Positions 1-7,662 of a stretch of DNA of 19,090 nt are shown here, in pieces. Within the stretch, counting starts at the first letter, position 1. Each line of letters starts with the position of its first letter. Origin of the DNA: Natrialbaceae archaeon (GTDB taxonomy: Archaea; Halobacteriota; Halobacteria; Halobacteriales; Natrialbaceae); the NCBI GenBank assembly GCA_003552325.1, contig PUKM01000280.1:1-19090 (forward strand). The letters are read 5' to 3'. Under the pieces are notes generated by a model. It had not been told where the DNA came from, did not search any database, and was given only the letters and a program-made list of their open reading frames with translations. Made by a program: the position numbers and the translations under genes.

Positions 1-534
1 GAGAAGCTCGCGAACAACAAGAATATCCAGACGCTGCTCGAGGCGCCGAAGAGTCGAGAACGACTGGAGATGACTCTCGACGAGCTCGACAAGGACTACG
101 ACTACATCGTCGTCGACACGCCGCCATCCCTGAATGTCCTCACCGACAACGCCCTCGTCGCGACCGGCAACGTCGTGATCCCCGTCATTCCAGAGAAGCT
201 CAACGCCAACAGCCTCCAGATTTTCGCAAAGCAGCTGAGTTCCCTCGAACAGGCGTACGGGGACATCAATCGACTCGCGATTGTCTGTAACCGTGTTGAG
301 CAGAACAGCGAGCACCGAGACACCATCGAAGAAATCAAATCAGCCTACTCCCTCCTAGTGTTCGAGATCCCGAAGCGGACCGACCTCTCCCAGTCGATCG
401 GCGAGGGGGTGTCCGTCTTTGGCTTCGGCAAGGAGAACCAGCGCGTCGAGGATGCACGCGACCTGTTCAACGAGATCGCCGACCTGTTCGACGAGACGTT
501 TGAGAAGACCGCACCCGAGGAGGTGGAAGCATGA
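1..534 (+). CDS. parA: ParA/Soj-type partition ATPase, C-terminal part (5' end outside window)
   Basis: The reading frame is open from base 1, so the gene starts upstream of the window; 177 residues are visible. The Walker A (P-loop) region is missing because of the window edge. The segment YDYIVVDTPPS followed by LTDNAL is the Walker B/switch region of ParA/MinD-type deviant Walker ATPases, and VVIPVIPEKLNANSL is the strand-helix that follows it in ParA proteins. These ATPases bind DNA nonspecifically and move plasmid or chromosome cargo by ATP-dependent cycling with a centromere-binding partner. The stop overlaps the next start by 4 nt (ATGA), so the two genes are translationally coupled, as expected for a partition pair. 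The terminal acidic tail (EEVEA) is typical of halophiles. Its presence suggests a plasmid or secondary replicon, although haloarchaeal chromosomes also carry ParA paralogues. Confidence 0.92.
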   Translation, partial: EKLANNKNIQTLLEAPKSRERLEMTLDELDKDYDYIVVDTPPSLNVLTDNALVATGNVVIPVIPEKLNANSLQIFAKQLSSLEQAYGDINRLAIVCNRVEQNSEHRDTIEEIKSAYSLLVFEIPKRTDLSQSIGEGVSVFGFGKENQRVEDARDLFNEIADLFDETFEKTAPEEVEA

Positions 535-938
535 GCGACGGCTGGGGTGATGCTTCCGGCATCGAGGGCAACTACGAAGAGGAGGACGACGAGGACGATT
601 CCAGCGAAACGAGTGAGGTGAGTGAAACGGTGGAAACCAGTTCATCGACCGAAACGACCGAATCGGCTTCAACGAGTGAAACGAACGAAACGAGCAAAAC
701 GAAGACGAACATCAAAGACGAGTGGAACGGGCGGACTATCTACATTCCCGACGATGTCCTCGACGAGATGGAGGATACCTACCTCGAGTCCCAGCTAAAG
801 CTCCGCAAGGCGGGGCAGGACGAGTTCAAAAAAAATCGCCACTTCTACCCGCTACTCGTCCAGTTTGGTGTAGAAGCACTCTCTGAGGCAGATGCTGAGG
901 AAATTCAGGCTCGGCTTTCGGAACTCGGAGACGAATGA
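531..938 (+). CDS. Probable partition partner protein (acidic, RHH-like C-terminus)
   Basis: A 135-residue protein starts inside the parA stop (4-nt overlap). Residues about 14-25 are almost all Glu/Asp/Ser. Residues about 25-62 form a low-complexity Ser/Thr/Glu linker built on repeated E-T-S/S-E-T triplets. The C-terminal half begins with GRTIYIPDDVLDEME, which looks like the beta strand plus first helix of a ribbon-helix-helix DNA-binding fold, and continues with two predicted helices. Position next to parA and this layout (disordered tail plus small DNA-binding domain) fit a ParB-type centromere-binding adaptor. I do not recognise a named family; the RHH reading is from local pattern only. 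The linker DNA contains spaced GAAACG hexamers, listed separately. The partition role is inferred mainly from context. Confidence 0.72.
   Translation: MSDGWGDASGIEGNYEEEDDEDDSSETSEVSETVETSSSTETTESASTSETNETSKTKTNIKDEWNGRTIYIPDDVLDEMEDTYLESQLKLRKAGQDEFKKNRHFYPLLVQFGVEALSEADAEEIQARLSELGDE
606..692 (+). repeat. Iterated GAAACG hexamers in 9-bp register inside the parA partner gene
   Basis: Exact GAAACG copies begin at 606, 624, 651, 678 and 687, with a near copy AAAACG at 696. All spacings (18, 27, 27, 9) are multiples of 9 bp. They encode the Ser-Glu-Thr repeats of the linker. They may simply reflect low-complexity coding, or they may be a centromere-like iteron array inside the partition operon. 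Confidence 0.5.
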
Positions 939-1276
939 CCTCGCGCAGAACGGACCGACAATAGTTGAGACTGGCCCTCCCAATGCATCGGCCGCAGAGC
1001 GAGCATGATTGCTGAGACTGTTTCTTTTCAATCGATGATCTCAACTCGAACTCAGCCACCCACGGAGCGGAGCCGCTACTCGCGAGAAAAAACAGAGTCC
1101 CTCTCCACCACAGCCGATCCCACCGCAATAATCCCGCCTACCCACCGAGGACCCGGAGCAACGACTGGGACGGTGAGTGATGCGCTCTCTCGAGAGATGT
1201 TCGAGACGGCGTCGGACTCGACAGCCGGGGACGCCGCGGAGTCCCGACACGGAGAGACGCAGCCACTGCACATCGA
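939..1276. other. Intergenic stretch between convergent partition and AI-2E genes
   Basis: This 338-bp stretch separates the end of the partition operon (+) from the end of the AI-2E transporter gene (-). Open frames across it look like shadows with no recognisable domain. A pyrimidine-rich run near 1018-1030 (GTTTCTTTTC) could end transcription from the left, and an A6 run near 1086-1091 (a T run on the minus strand) could do so for the opposite operon; both are weak. I see no repeat or RNA gene. Confidence 0.4.
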
Positions 1277-2605
1277 CTACTCGCCCTTGCTCGACTTTGT
1301 CTCGTCGGCAATGCCGGGCGGTCGTCGGTCCGCGCTGGTGTCCCTGGGTCGTTCGTCGATTGCCTCGTCCGTCGAGGTGGTCTCCACTGGTTCCGTACCC
1401 TCTTCTGGCGGGTGGGGGGCAGACGGGGACGCAACTGAAGTCCGCTCGGAGTCGAGCAGCCACGGGAAGATTATCCGTCCGAACTCGAACGTCATGACGA
1501 ACAGGAGCGGCGCCAAGAAAATTCCGTACCAACCGAACAGAAGCGGACCGATAGTGTATGCGAGCATCACGGCGCCGACGTGGAGTGTCCGTCCGCTGAC
1601 GTAGGGCCGGAGCAGTTGGTCGGGAATGTAGTCCACGACGACGAACGAGACCAAGAAGAACACGACGGGGAACCAGAGAGCCTGAGGGTCGAGCCAGAGC
1701 GCGCGTCCGAGAAGGTACGCGCCCACAGGCCAGGTCACGATCTTGATGCCGATGACTGGAATGAGGCTTGCAACTCCCACGAGCAGACCGAGGAAGGCCG
1801 CCTCGGGGATCCGAGTCACCTGGGGGGCGACGACGTTGAGGAGCGAGTAAACCGTCGCCGCGAGCACCCCGGTCAACAGGGCGTTCAGGATATTTCCGAA
1901 ATAGACGTTGTGGAGGTCGGCGTCGACTGTCGTGAAGTACGTCTCAAGTACCCCGCCGTCCTCGACGAACGTATCGCGTGCCCAGCGACTGATACGGTAG
2001 TCGTCCCGCAGGAGATAGAACACCAGGATGAGAACGATGAATCCGTGGATTCCCGCGTTGAACGCCACTCCGACCGACGAAAGCACCGAATCCGCGATCT
2101 CTCCCAGAGCCGGTCCGAACTGAATGTCGGCGAGTCGGGCAGGGTCTGCGACCACCGCTTCGAGATACTGCCCGAAATCAGCGAGCAGAGCGGTGATATC
2201 GAGGTATGGTTGCACGAGCGTCTCGAACTCTCCAAAGACGTCCGACTCCAGCAGGTCCGTCAGCGACCCGATGAGGATCGCGAACGCCCAGCCGATGATG
2301 AACAGTAGCGGTAATACCGCCGTCAGCAACGTGACGGCGACGGCGATGGTCCGTGACTGGAGACGGGTGTTGATGCGTCGGAACACCGGGCGCGTGACGT
2401 AGTAGATGAACAGTCCCATCACGACAGTGCCGACGAACCTCCACCCGACGTACAGGAGCCCGGCGACCGTCGCGATAGCGACGAGCCAGAGGACCGCGCG
2501 ACCGGGATCGGACGGGATCCATCTCAACGTCGGCTCAAACTGTTCGACGGACGATGCGTTCGACGGGGCCGTTGCGTTCGGATCGTTCGGTGGATCTTCG
2601 GGCAT
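1277..2605 (-). CDS. AI-2E family transporter (PerM/YdiK-like)
   Basis: A 442-residue membrane protein. The N-terminal 40 residues are soluble and Asn/Pro/Asp-rich. Hydrophobic segments follow at about 37-75 (two helices), 83-115 and 175-200, then a dense helical region from about 238 to 390. The segment SLIPVIGIKIVTWPVGAYLL and the later DQLLRPYVSGRTLHVG match the paired conserved motifs of AI-2E/PerM family transporters (about 350 residues, 7-8 helices). The C-terminal 60 residues are a polar Ser/Pro/Thr/Glu tail, which makes the protein longer than the family norm. The family includes the proposed AI-2 exporter TqsA and also Na+/H+ antiporters, so the substrate cannot be named. The ATG follows directly after TATATA; no leader or Shine-Dalgarno is evident, so the exact start is slightly uncertain. 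Confidence 0.9.
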   Translation of the reverse strand: MPEDPPNDPNATAPSNASSVEQFEPTLRWIPSDPGRAVLWLVAIATVAGLLYVGWRFVGTVVMGLFIYYVTRPVFRRINTRLQSRTIAVAVTLLTAVLPLLFIIGWAFAILIGSLTDLLESDVFGEFETLVQPYLDITALLADFGQYLEAVVADPARLADIQFGPALGEIADSVLSSVGVAFNAGIHGFIVLILVFYLLRDDYRISRWARDTFVEDGGVLETYFTTVDADLHNVYFGNILNALLTGVLAATVYSLLNVVAPQVTRIPEAAFLGLLVGVASLIPVIGIKIVTWPVGAYLLGRALWLDPQALWFPVVFFLVSFVVVDYIPDQLLRPYVSGRTLHVGAVMLAYTIGPLLFGWYGIFLAPLLFVMTFEFGRIIFPWLLDSERTSVASPSAPHPPEEGTEPVETTSTDEAIDERPRDTSADRRPPGIADETKSSKGE

Positions 2606-2670
2606 TATATACTGCTAATATGGACAGTGGTCGGTGATAGGTGAGCGAAGACACGAGTTCGTCCGGTCGG

Positions 2671-2717
2671 CGAACGTCTTACGCCCCGACTTTGGACCAA
2701 TCCCGAAGACGTTCGGG
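2671..2717 (-). promoter_or_regulatory. Overlapping inverted repeats upstream of the AI-2E gene (terminator or attenuator candidate)
   Basis: CGAACGTCTT at 2671-2680 is perfectly inverted at 2706-2715 with a 25-nt spacer. The right arm also lies in a compact hairpin, CCCGAA-GACG-TTCGGG, at 2702-2717, so the two structures exclude each other. The region is read on the minus strand between the stop of the conserved-TM-helix gene (16 nt away) and the start of the AI-2E gene (about 66 nt away). It could terminate the first gene or modulate read-through into the second. Confidence 0.4.
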
Positions 2718-2732
2718 ACGGTGTCGTTGAAT

Positions 2733-3491
2733 TCAGTCGAGTGATTCCTCGCCACCATCGGTTTGGCCAATCGGGGACGGTTGGGTGTCGGGCGAGCGTC
2801 CGGGGAGCCAGTCACCGATGTTGGCGGCGACGTAGTCTCGGCCGCCGAGGCCGAACGCGATACCGACGGCGAGAGCGACGCCGGCAGCCAGGCCCCAGGC
2901 CGCGGCCTGTGCGAACGTATTGAGGATCTGCACGTCGACCCCCATCGTGCCCAGCCCGATAACGATTGCAACGAAGTACAGGAACACACGCATTCCATCG
3001 GCGAAGATGTCAGTGTAGCTGGTCTCCGTGATCGTTTTCGTGTGCGCGACGACGTCGGCCAGGAAGTCAGCGAGCACGAATCCGAGGACGATGACGAGCG
3101 CACCGGCGACGAATGCCGGCAGGTACGAGACGGCAACCGCGATCCACTCCGAGAGGAGTTCGACCGCGAGGGCGTCGGCCGCCGCGAGTATCGCCAGTGC
3201 GTACACGAAATATGCGCCGACGCGACCGATACTTCGCGAGACCGCTTTCTCAGTCCCACCCAGCGCACCGCCGAGCGGCGTTTTCATAACAAGTCGATCG
3301 ACCTCGGTCCGGTCGGCGACGCGTCGGACGCCTCCGCCGACGAGGCGACCGATGACCCAACCGATGAGCAGAATGACTACTGCGCCGAGGAGCTGGGGCA
3401 GGAAGTTGATGACCCCCGCGATGGCCTCTTGGAGATAGTCTGGAACGCCCGGGGCATCGATCTGCAACACGAGGGTATTTGTGAATCCCAT
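2733..3491 (-). CDS. MscS-type conserved-TM-helix membrane protein without the channel beta domain
   Basis: 252 residues with about five hydrophobic segments (near 28-52, 88-108, 114-142, 165-185 and 190-215). LPQLLGAVVILLIGWVIGR and the later YLPAFVAGALVIVLGFVLAD are two copies of the conserved TM helix (Pfam TM_helix, PF05552) found at the N-terminus of many MscS-like channels. The final AAAWGLAAGVALAVGIAFGLGGRD resembles the pore-lining TM3 with its Gly/Ala packing, but the protein ends in a polar tail where the MscS beta domain would begin. It may be a modulatory subunit or a small tension-responsive protein. The ATG at 3491 is preceded by an AT-rich TATA-like box at a spacing suited to a leaderless transcript. 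Channel activity is not demonstrable from the sequence. Confidence 0.87.
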   Translation of the reverse strand: MGFTNTLVLQIDAPGVPDYLQEAIAGVINFLPQLLGAVVILLIGWVIGRLVGGGVRRVADRTEVDRLVMKTPLGGALGGTEKAVSRSIGRVGAYFVYALAILAAADALAVELLSEWIAVAVSYLPAFVAGALVIVLGFVLADFLADVVAHTKTITETSYTDIFADGMRVFLYFVAIVIGLGTMGVDVQILNTFAQAAAWGLAAGVALAVGIAFGLGGRDYVAANIGDWLPGRSPDTQPSPIGQTDGGEESLD

Positions 3492-3853
3492 AGCCGTGAC
3501 TTGGAGTTATAACTATATTGTTACTAACATCCTGTTTTTGGTAATTGTACAGAATTTTGTATTTACCGAACAGATACAGTATCCCGTTTTTGCAGAGACT
3601 ATGCATTGTCAGGTACTGTCGAATCATCGTTCGGCCACAGAACTCGCTCTCAAGTGCGTTGGACGGACTATTCGGCTAGTAGACTAGAGGACATTCCGGC
3701 CCCCTGGAGACGTTCCTGATCGTTGTGTCACTGATTGTTCCGGTTTCGCGCAGATGAATATAGCTCCTCAATCTCTTATAGAATTATTTGTCAGATCGTG
3801 GTTCTTTCCATCGGGTATGGGGACCGGATTCACGAGGGGCATCGAAGCGCCAC
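3492..3853. other. AT-rich intergenic stretch
   Basis: A 362-bp stretch, clearly lower in GC than its neighbours between about 3500 and 3600 and again near 3755-3795. It contains the promoter of the minus-strand gene to its left and the downstream region of the metallophosphoesterase gene to its right. A short palindrome, CTAGT-AG-ACTAG, lies at 3676-3687. No coding frame here has recognisable content and I see no RNA gene. Confidence 0.4.
3508..3519 (-). promoter_or_regulatory. TATA-like promoter for the conserved-TM-helix gene
   Basis: The minus strand reads AATATAGTTATAA 17-28 nt upstream of the ATG at 3491, in an otherwise GC-rich genome. This spacing fits a haloarchaeal TATA box driving a leaderless or nearly leaderless transcript. 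Confidence 0.45.
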
Positions 3854-5182
3854 TCACTCCGTGACCTCCGACTCGTCCAGTTGCGAACCCCGCTCCCGGG
3901 GCCGGTTCACCACCGTCTTGTCGGGGAGTTCTCGTTGTCGTCGCAGCGATCGGGTGAGCAGCTGCTGGAGCCACGTCTCGTCGTCCGGATCCGGTTTCTC
4001 GATTATCTCGTACTCGACGAGGACGTCGCCGTCGTCGGCCGCGGAGAGACGGAAGTAGTTGAGCTGGTAGGAGGCGTAGTAGACCGGTGGGAGAACCCCG
4101 AGGAGCGGGTCGACTCGATGGAGGCGTTTCAGCCACGTCCCAGTGTTGATGACGAGTCGACCGTCGACTTCGGTCGCCGACGGCCGGTGCGTGTGCCCGT
4201 AGACGTACACGGCGACCCTCGGTTCGGACGCGAACACGTCTCTGGCCCGGTCGAGGTATTTCTCGACGGGTTCCCGGTCAGTTGGCGATCGGACGAGGCC
4301 GAACCGCCTGAGTGTCTTTCGCGCATCCCACACGAACACGGCGAGCGGGATGGAAATCGCCAGCAACAGCACGATGATGACCAGATTTCCGGCGAGAACG
4401 AGTTCGACCAGTTGCCCGGCCGGCCCGAAGAAGCCGAGTAGTTCCTCGACCAGGGTGAGTGGTAGCGACCACACGTCGAACCAGTCGAGCGCGAATATCG
4501 CGACGTACAGCAGACCCACGTTGAACAGGAGGAGGAACGGCACGACCGAGAACCGCAGCCACGAACTCATCTCCCGATAGAAGTAGTTCGAGATTAGCCA
4601 GTCGGGGATCTCGGTCATTGGCGTCACGGCCTGGATATCCTTCAGCCAGTTGTACTTCCCACGACCGGAGAGCTGCCCCGCGCGACTCGTTATCTGTCGG
4701 TTCACGAAGTAGCCCGGTGGGTTCGCATACGGATTCCCGAAGTCGGGGATCCGGTTGTTCGGATCCTCTTGCATGCCGTGTTCGACGTGAACGGCCGAAT
4801 CACCGACTGTCCGCTCGATCGACACCTCCTGCTCCAGTGTGACATTGTACTCCGCCAGTCGCTCCACGTACTCCGGGTAGGCCGCGAGTTCGTAGTCGTG
4901 GTTCCCCGGGATGAGCGTGATCGGTATCTCCCGGCCAGTCACTTCGAGTTGCTCGAACAGTTCGGGGTAGCGGTCGAGGAGCGCGTCGAACTTTGCCGGC
5001 CCCTCGACCTCCGTGAACTCCCAGAGCCCGAACGCGTCGCCGTTGATTATCAGTTCGGCGTCCTCGTCGCTGTGTTCGAGATCCTCGAGAAACGCGAGCA
5101 GTTCGTCGAGGAAATCCACCTGCTGGAGCTGCTCGTCCCCGCCGACGTGGAGGTCGCTGATGAAGTAGTACACGTCGGCCAT
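3854..5182 (-). CDS. Membrane-anchored calcineurin-like metallophosphoesterase
   Basis: 442 residues from the ATG at 5182. A GTG at 5215 would add 11 residues, but the ATG sits directly before the first beta strand, as in the family. The metal-binding motifs appear in order: SDLHVGG (D10, H12), NGDAFG (D49), GNHDYE (N94, H95), EHG (H135) and GHTHRP (H330, H332). This is a full dinuclear metallophosphoesterase set for hydrolysing phosphomono- or diesters. Between H135 and H330 lies an inserted membrane hairpin, roughly residues 212-232 and 262-285, which would put both catalytic halves on the same side of the membrane. This resembles UDP-2,3-diacylglucosamine-hydrolase-like or envelope phosphodiesterases in overall type, but the substrate is unknown. 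It is transcribed in the same direction as the two genes beyond it, with a 362-bp gap. Confidence 0.9.
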   Translation of the reverse strand: MADVYYFISDLHVGGDEQLQQVDFLDELLAFLEDLEHSDEDAELIINGDAFGLWEFTEVEGPAKFDALLDRYPELFEQLEVTGREIPITLIPGNHDYELAAYPEYVERLAEYNVTLEQEVSIERTVGDSAVHVEHGMQEDPNNRIPDFGNPYANPPGYFVNRQITSRAGQLSGRGKYNWLKDIQAVTPMTEIPDWLISNYFYREMSSWLRFSVVPFLLLFNVGLLYVAIFALDWFDVWSLPLTLVEELLGFFGPAGQLVELVLAGNLVIIVLLLAISIPLAVFVWDARKTLRRFGLVRSPTDREPVEKYLDRARDVFASEPRVAVYVYGHTHRPSATEVDGRLVINTGTWLKRLHRVDPLLGVLPPVYYASYQLNYFRLSAADDGDVLVEYEIIEKPDPDDETWLQQLLTRSLRRQRELPDKTVVNRPRERGSQLDESEVTE

Positions 5183-5719
5183 ATCGCTACTCGCTGCCCT
5201 GGTTTCTGGAGTCACAGCCCCTCGATTCGACCTGGTCGGTTACGATCCGTGTCTCTCCGGCGCGTCGAACGACCGGTCGCATCGGTTCGAACCGCATTGT
5301 GGCCGCCAGATACCGACCACCGAGGTGGATGACGTCGTGACGGCAATGCGGCCGGTGACATCCTCGGAGACAACGGTCTCGCGTCCCCGTCGTGTCGAAG
5401 GTCGATCTCCCGGACGCGGACATGCCGATGTCTGAGGGGGGTCGGATATAGTTATTACTACGTTACGCAAGCGGTGATCGAACCATCGGTGAGAAAGCTC
5501 GGCATATACGAGCGGGCGTCCGAGGAGTCCGCGCCGAAACCAGCACACAGCGAAATAGTCTTCCCCCCGAGTCGGTGCTCCTCTTTGTCGACATTCCGAG
5601 ACCACGGAGATCGGATCGATTCCCTTCTCGGATCCTACTGCAGGACGCGCGGGGAGGTAAGCAAACCTTTCGTTCTAACGACTGTCTCTAACTAAGTCCT
5701 CTGACAGGGTAATAGGGGT
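5183..5719. other. Divergent intergenic region between metallophosphoesterase and DUF1269 operon
   Basis: About 537 bp between divergently transcribed genes. A nested inverted repeat is present: CCGCATTG at 5292-5299 with CAATGCGG at 5344-5351, enclosing the small palindrome CCACC-GA-GGTGG at 5317-5328. TATA-like tracts occur at 5446-5460 (GGATATAGTTATTACTACG) and at 5686-5695. Two overlapping minus-strand frames (ending at 5187 and 5240) show no recognisable family and I do not call them. The region probably holds promoters for both directions. Confidence 0.4.
5686..5695 (+). promoter_or_regulatory. TATA-like element for the DUF1269-DUF389-MFS operon
   Basis: TCTAACTAAG is centred about 28 nt upstream of the GTG start at 5720, the spacing expected for a leaderless haloarchaeal transcript. 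The assignment rests on position and local AT content only. Confidence 0.35.
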
Positions 5720-6223
5720 GTGAGTTCACTTGTTGTACTCAGATTCGGCGACATGGACGGCGCTGAAGCCATGCGCGACAGGATGTACGACCTCCAGAAG
5801 CGGGAGCTGATCAAGATCGAGGACGCAGCAGTCGTCGTCCGAAACGAGAAGGGGCGTGCGAATGTCAAGCAGGCGCACAGCCTCGTCGGTGCGGGCGCAC
5901 TGGGCGGCGCCTTCTGGGGGATGCTGATCGGGTTGCTGTTTTTCGCCCCGTGGCTCGGACTGTTGGCCGGCGCCGCCGGCGGCGCACTCTCCGGAAAACT
6001 CGGCGACATCGGCATCGACGACGATTTCATCAATGAGGTACGGGACGCGATCGAGCCCGGAAACTCCGCGCTGTTCCTGCTGGCACGGGAAGGCAATATA
6101 GAGCGCATCAAGGAGGAACTGTCGGACTTCGAGTACGACTTCGAAATCATCGACACGAACCTCTCCCCGGAAGACGACGAGCGCCTCCGCGAGACCTTCG
6201 CCGCCGAGGAAGTCGCCGGGTGA
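5720..6223 (+). CDS. DUF1269 family membrane protein
   Basis: 167 residues from a GTG start. The layout is that of DUF1269 (PF06897): an N-terminal ferredoxin-like half (SSLVVLRFGDMDGAEAM... through VVVRNEKGRANVKQAHS), a central glycine-rich membrane hairpin at about 56-92 (GAGALGGAFWGMLIGLLFF then GLLAGAAGGALSGKLGD), and a C-terminal domain with the ALFLLAREGNIERI strand-helix typical of the family. The biochemical function of the family is unknown; members often occur in stress or envelope contexts. It is the first gene of a plus-strand run, 101 nt before the DUF389 gene. An in-frame ATG at codon 12 lies inside the conserved strand, so the GTG is the better start. Confidence 0.9.
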   Translation: MSSLVVLRFGDMDGAEAMRDRMYDLQKRELIKIEDAAVVVRNEKGRANVKQAHSLVGAGALGGAFWGMLIGLLFFAPWLGLLAGAAGGALSGKLGDIGIDDDFINEVRDAIEPGNSALFLLAREGNIERIKEELSDFEYDFEIIDTNLSPEDDERLRETFAAEEVAG

Positions 6224-6324
6224 GTCTGCTGGGGCCACATGGCCGACGAAAGCCCAGTTATACGAGCGGAAACCGTACCCCCTGATCGTCTGGAACGTCC
6301 TGACCACCTACCACACGATATTTG

Positions 6325-7662
6325 ATGCGACTCGTCCAGGTTCTGATCCCCGAGGGGACCCGATCGGCCGTCCTCGACGCGCTCGACGACCAAGGTATCG
6401 ATTACGCCGTGTTCGACGAGGTCGGCCGTGGTGACTTCGAGGCGATGGTTCAGTTTCCCGTCCCGCCGAGCGGCGTCGAACCGGTGATGGACGAACTGAT
6501 CGAGGCCGGTATCCGGGAGGACGCATACACCATCGTCCTCTCGACGGAGACTGTCGTCTCGCAGCGACTGTCCGCACTTGTCGAACGGTTTCCCGGCCTC
6601 CGGATCTCGCGCGAGGAGCTGTACGCACGGGCGCAGGATCTCGCGCCGGCGAACTCCACCTTCTTCGCGTTTCTCCTCCTGAGCACCGTCATCGCGACGA
6701 CGGGTCTGCTACTCGACTCCGCGGCGACGATCATCGGCGCGATGGTCGTCGCGCCACTCATGGGACCCGCCGTCTCCGCCTCCGTCGGGACGATCCTCGA
6801 CGATCCGGGGATGACCAGACGCGGCGTCAGACTACAGATCGTCGGGCTCGTCGCCGCCATCGCGACGGCGGCGGTCATGGGGTGGCTCCTCCAGCAGACC
6901 GTTCTCGTCCCGCCGGAACTCGATATCCGGACCATCCCCCAGGTCGCCGAGCGGACGAGCCCGAACTTCCTGTCGCTCTTTCTCGCGCTTGGATCGGGAA
7001 TCGCCGGGTCGCTCAGCATCATGCGTGGCTCCGGGTCGACCCTCGTCGGCGTCGCCATCGCCGTCGCGCTCGTTCCCCCCGCTGCGACATCCGGCCTCGG
7101 TATCGCGTTCGGCTTGACAGGTGTCGCCATCGCGGGCGCCGTGCTCGTCGTCGTGAACCTGCTCGCGATCAACGTCTCCGCCCTGACCCTGTTCTGGGTG
7201 GCAGGGTTCAAGCCGCTCGACGCAGGCGCGTTCGAGGGCGTTCGCGCCTCGATCGTCTCGCGCATCGTCGTGATCGCGGTCGCCATCGCGCTGCTTTCGA
7301 TCGTCCTCGGTGCGGTTACCTGGACGACGTTTCAGACGCAGGCCTTCGAACAGCAGACCCGGAGTGAACTCCAGCAACAGTTCGACGAGGCAGACATCGA
7401 GGGGGTAGAACTCGTTTCGGTGACCGTCGACTACGAACCGATCGATCTGCTCCTCGGAAACGAACCGCGGGTGAACGTCCTCGTCGGCGTTCCACGGGAC
7501 CAAGAGGTACCACCGGACCTCGCTCAACGCTGGGACGACCAGTTGACTGCGGAGGTCGACCGGGACGTCGTCGTTCGTGTCGGATTTATCGAGACACAGG
7601 TATCCGACGGGAGCGCGCGGGAACAACCCGAGCGACTGGTCTCTCCTGAGGTGTCTCGATGA
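6325..7662 (+). CDS. TIGR00341/DUF389 family membrane protein
   Basis: 445 residues from the ATG at 6325; a TTG codon lies immediately before it. Residues 1-80 form a soluble alpha/beta domain beginning RLVQVLIPEGT, seen in haloarchaeal TIGR00341 proteins. The DUF389 core (PF04087) follows: FAFLLLSTVIATTGLLLDSA and IIGAMVVAPLMGP, then SGIAGSLSIMRGSGSTLVGV with VALVPPAATSGLGIAFG, and further helices to about 345. Residues 346-445 form a soluble C-terminal domain. The repeated MAPLMGP and VPP signatures are diagnostic of the family, whose function is not established (often listed as putative transport or stress proteins). Its stop overlaps the start of the MFS gene (ATGA), implying coupled translation. 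Confidence 0.92.
   Translation: MRLVQVLIPEGTRSAVLDALDDQGIDYAVFDEVGRGDFEAMVQFPVPPSGVEPVMDELIEAGIREDAYTIVLSTETVVSQRLSALVERFPGLRISREELYARAQDLAPANSTFFAFLLLSTVIATTGLLLDSAATIIGAMVVAPLMGPAVSASVGTILDDPGMTRRGVRLQIVGLVAAIATAAVMGWLLQQTVLVPPELDIRTIPQVAERTSPNFLSLFLALGSGIAGSLSIMRGSGSTLVGVAIAVALVPPAATSGLGIAFGLTGVAIAGAVLVVVNLLAINVSALTLFWVAGFKPLDAGAFEGVRASIVSRIVVIAVAIALLSIVLGAVTWTTFQTQAFEQQTRSELQQQFDEADIEGVELVSVTVDYEPIDLLLGNEPRVNVLVGVPRDQEVPPDLAQRWDDQLTAEVDRDVVVRVGFIETQVSDGSAREQPERLVSPEVSR

Noticed and set aside
606..701. CRISPR-like array from repeated GAAACG
   Set aside because: Units are 6 bp with no long repeats or unique spacers, and they lie within an open frame.
1580..2308. Long plus-strand open frame (242 codons) opposite the AI-2E gene
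   Set aside because: It is antisense to a clear membrane transporter; its acidic, Arg/Glu-rich translation is what GC-rich membrane genes give on the opposite strand.
2763..3512. 249-codon plus-strand frame opposite the conserved-TM-helix gene
   Set aside because: Same shadow effect; no domain, while the minus strand encodes recognisable MscS-type helices.
5187..5605. Overlapping minus-strand frames upstream of the metallophosphoesterase
   Set aside because: No recognisable domain, Cys/Arg-rich translations and competing frames over the same DNA; coding cannot be supported.
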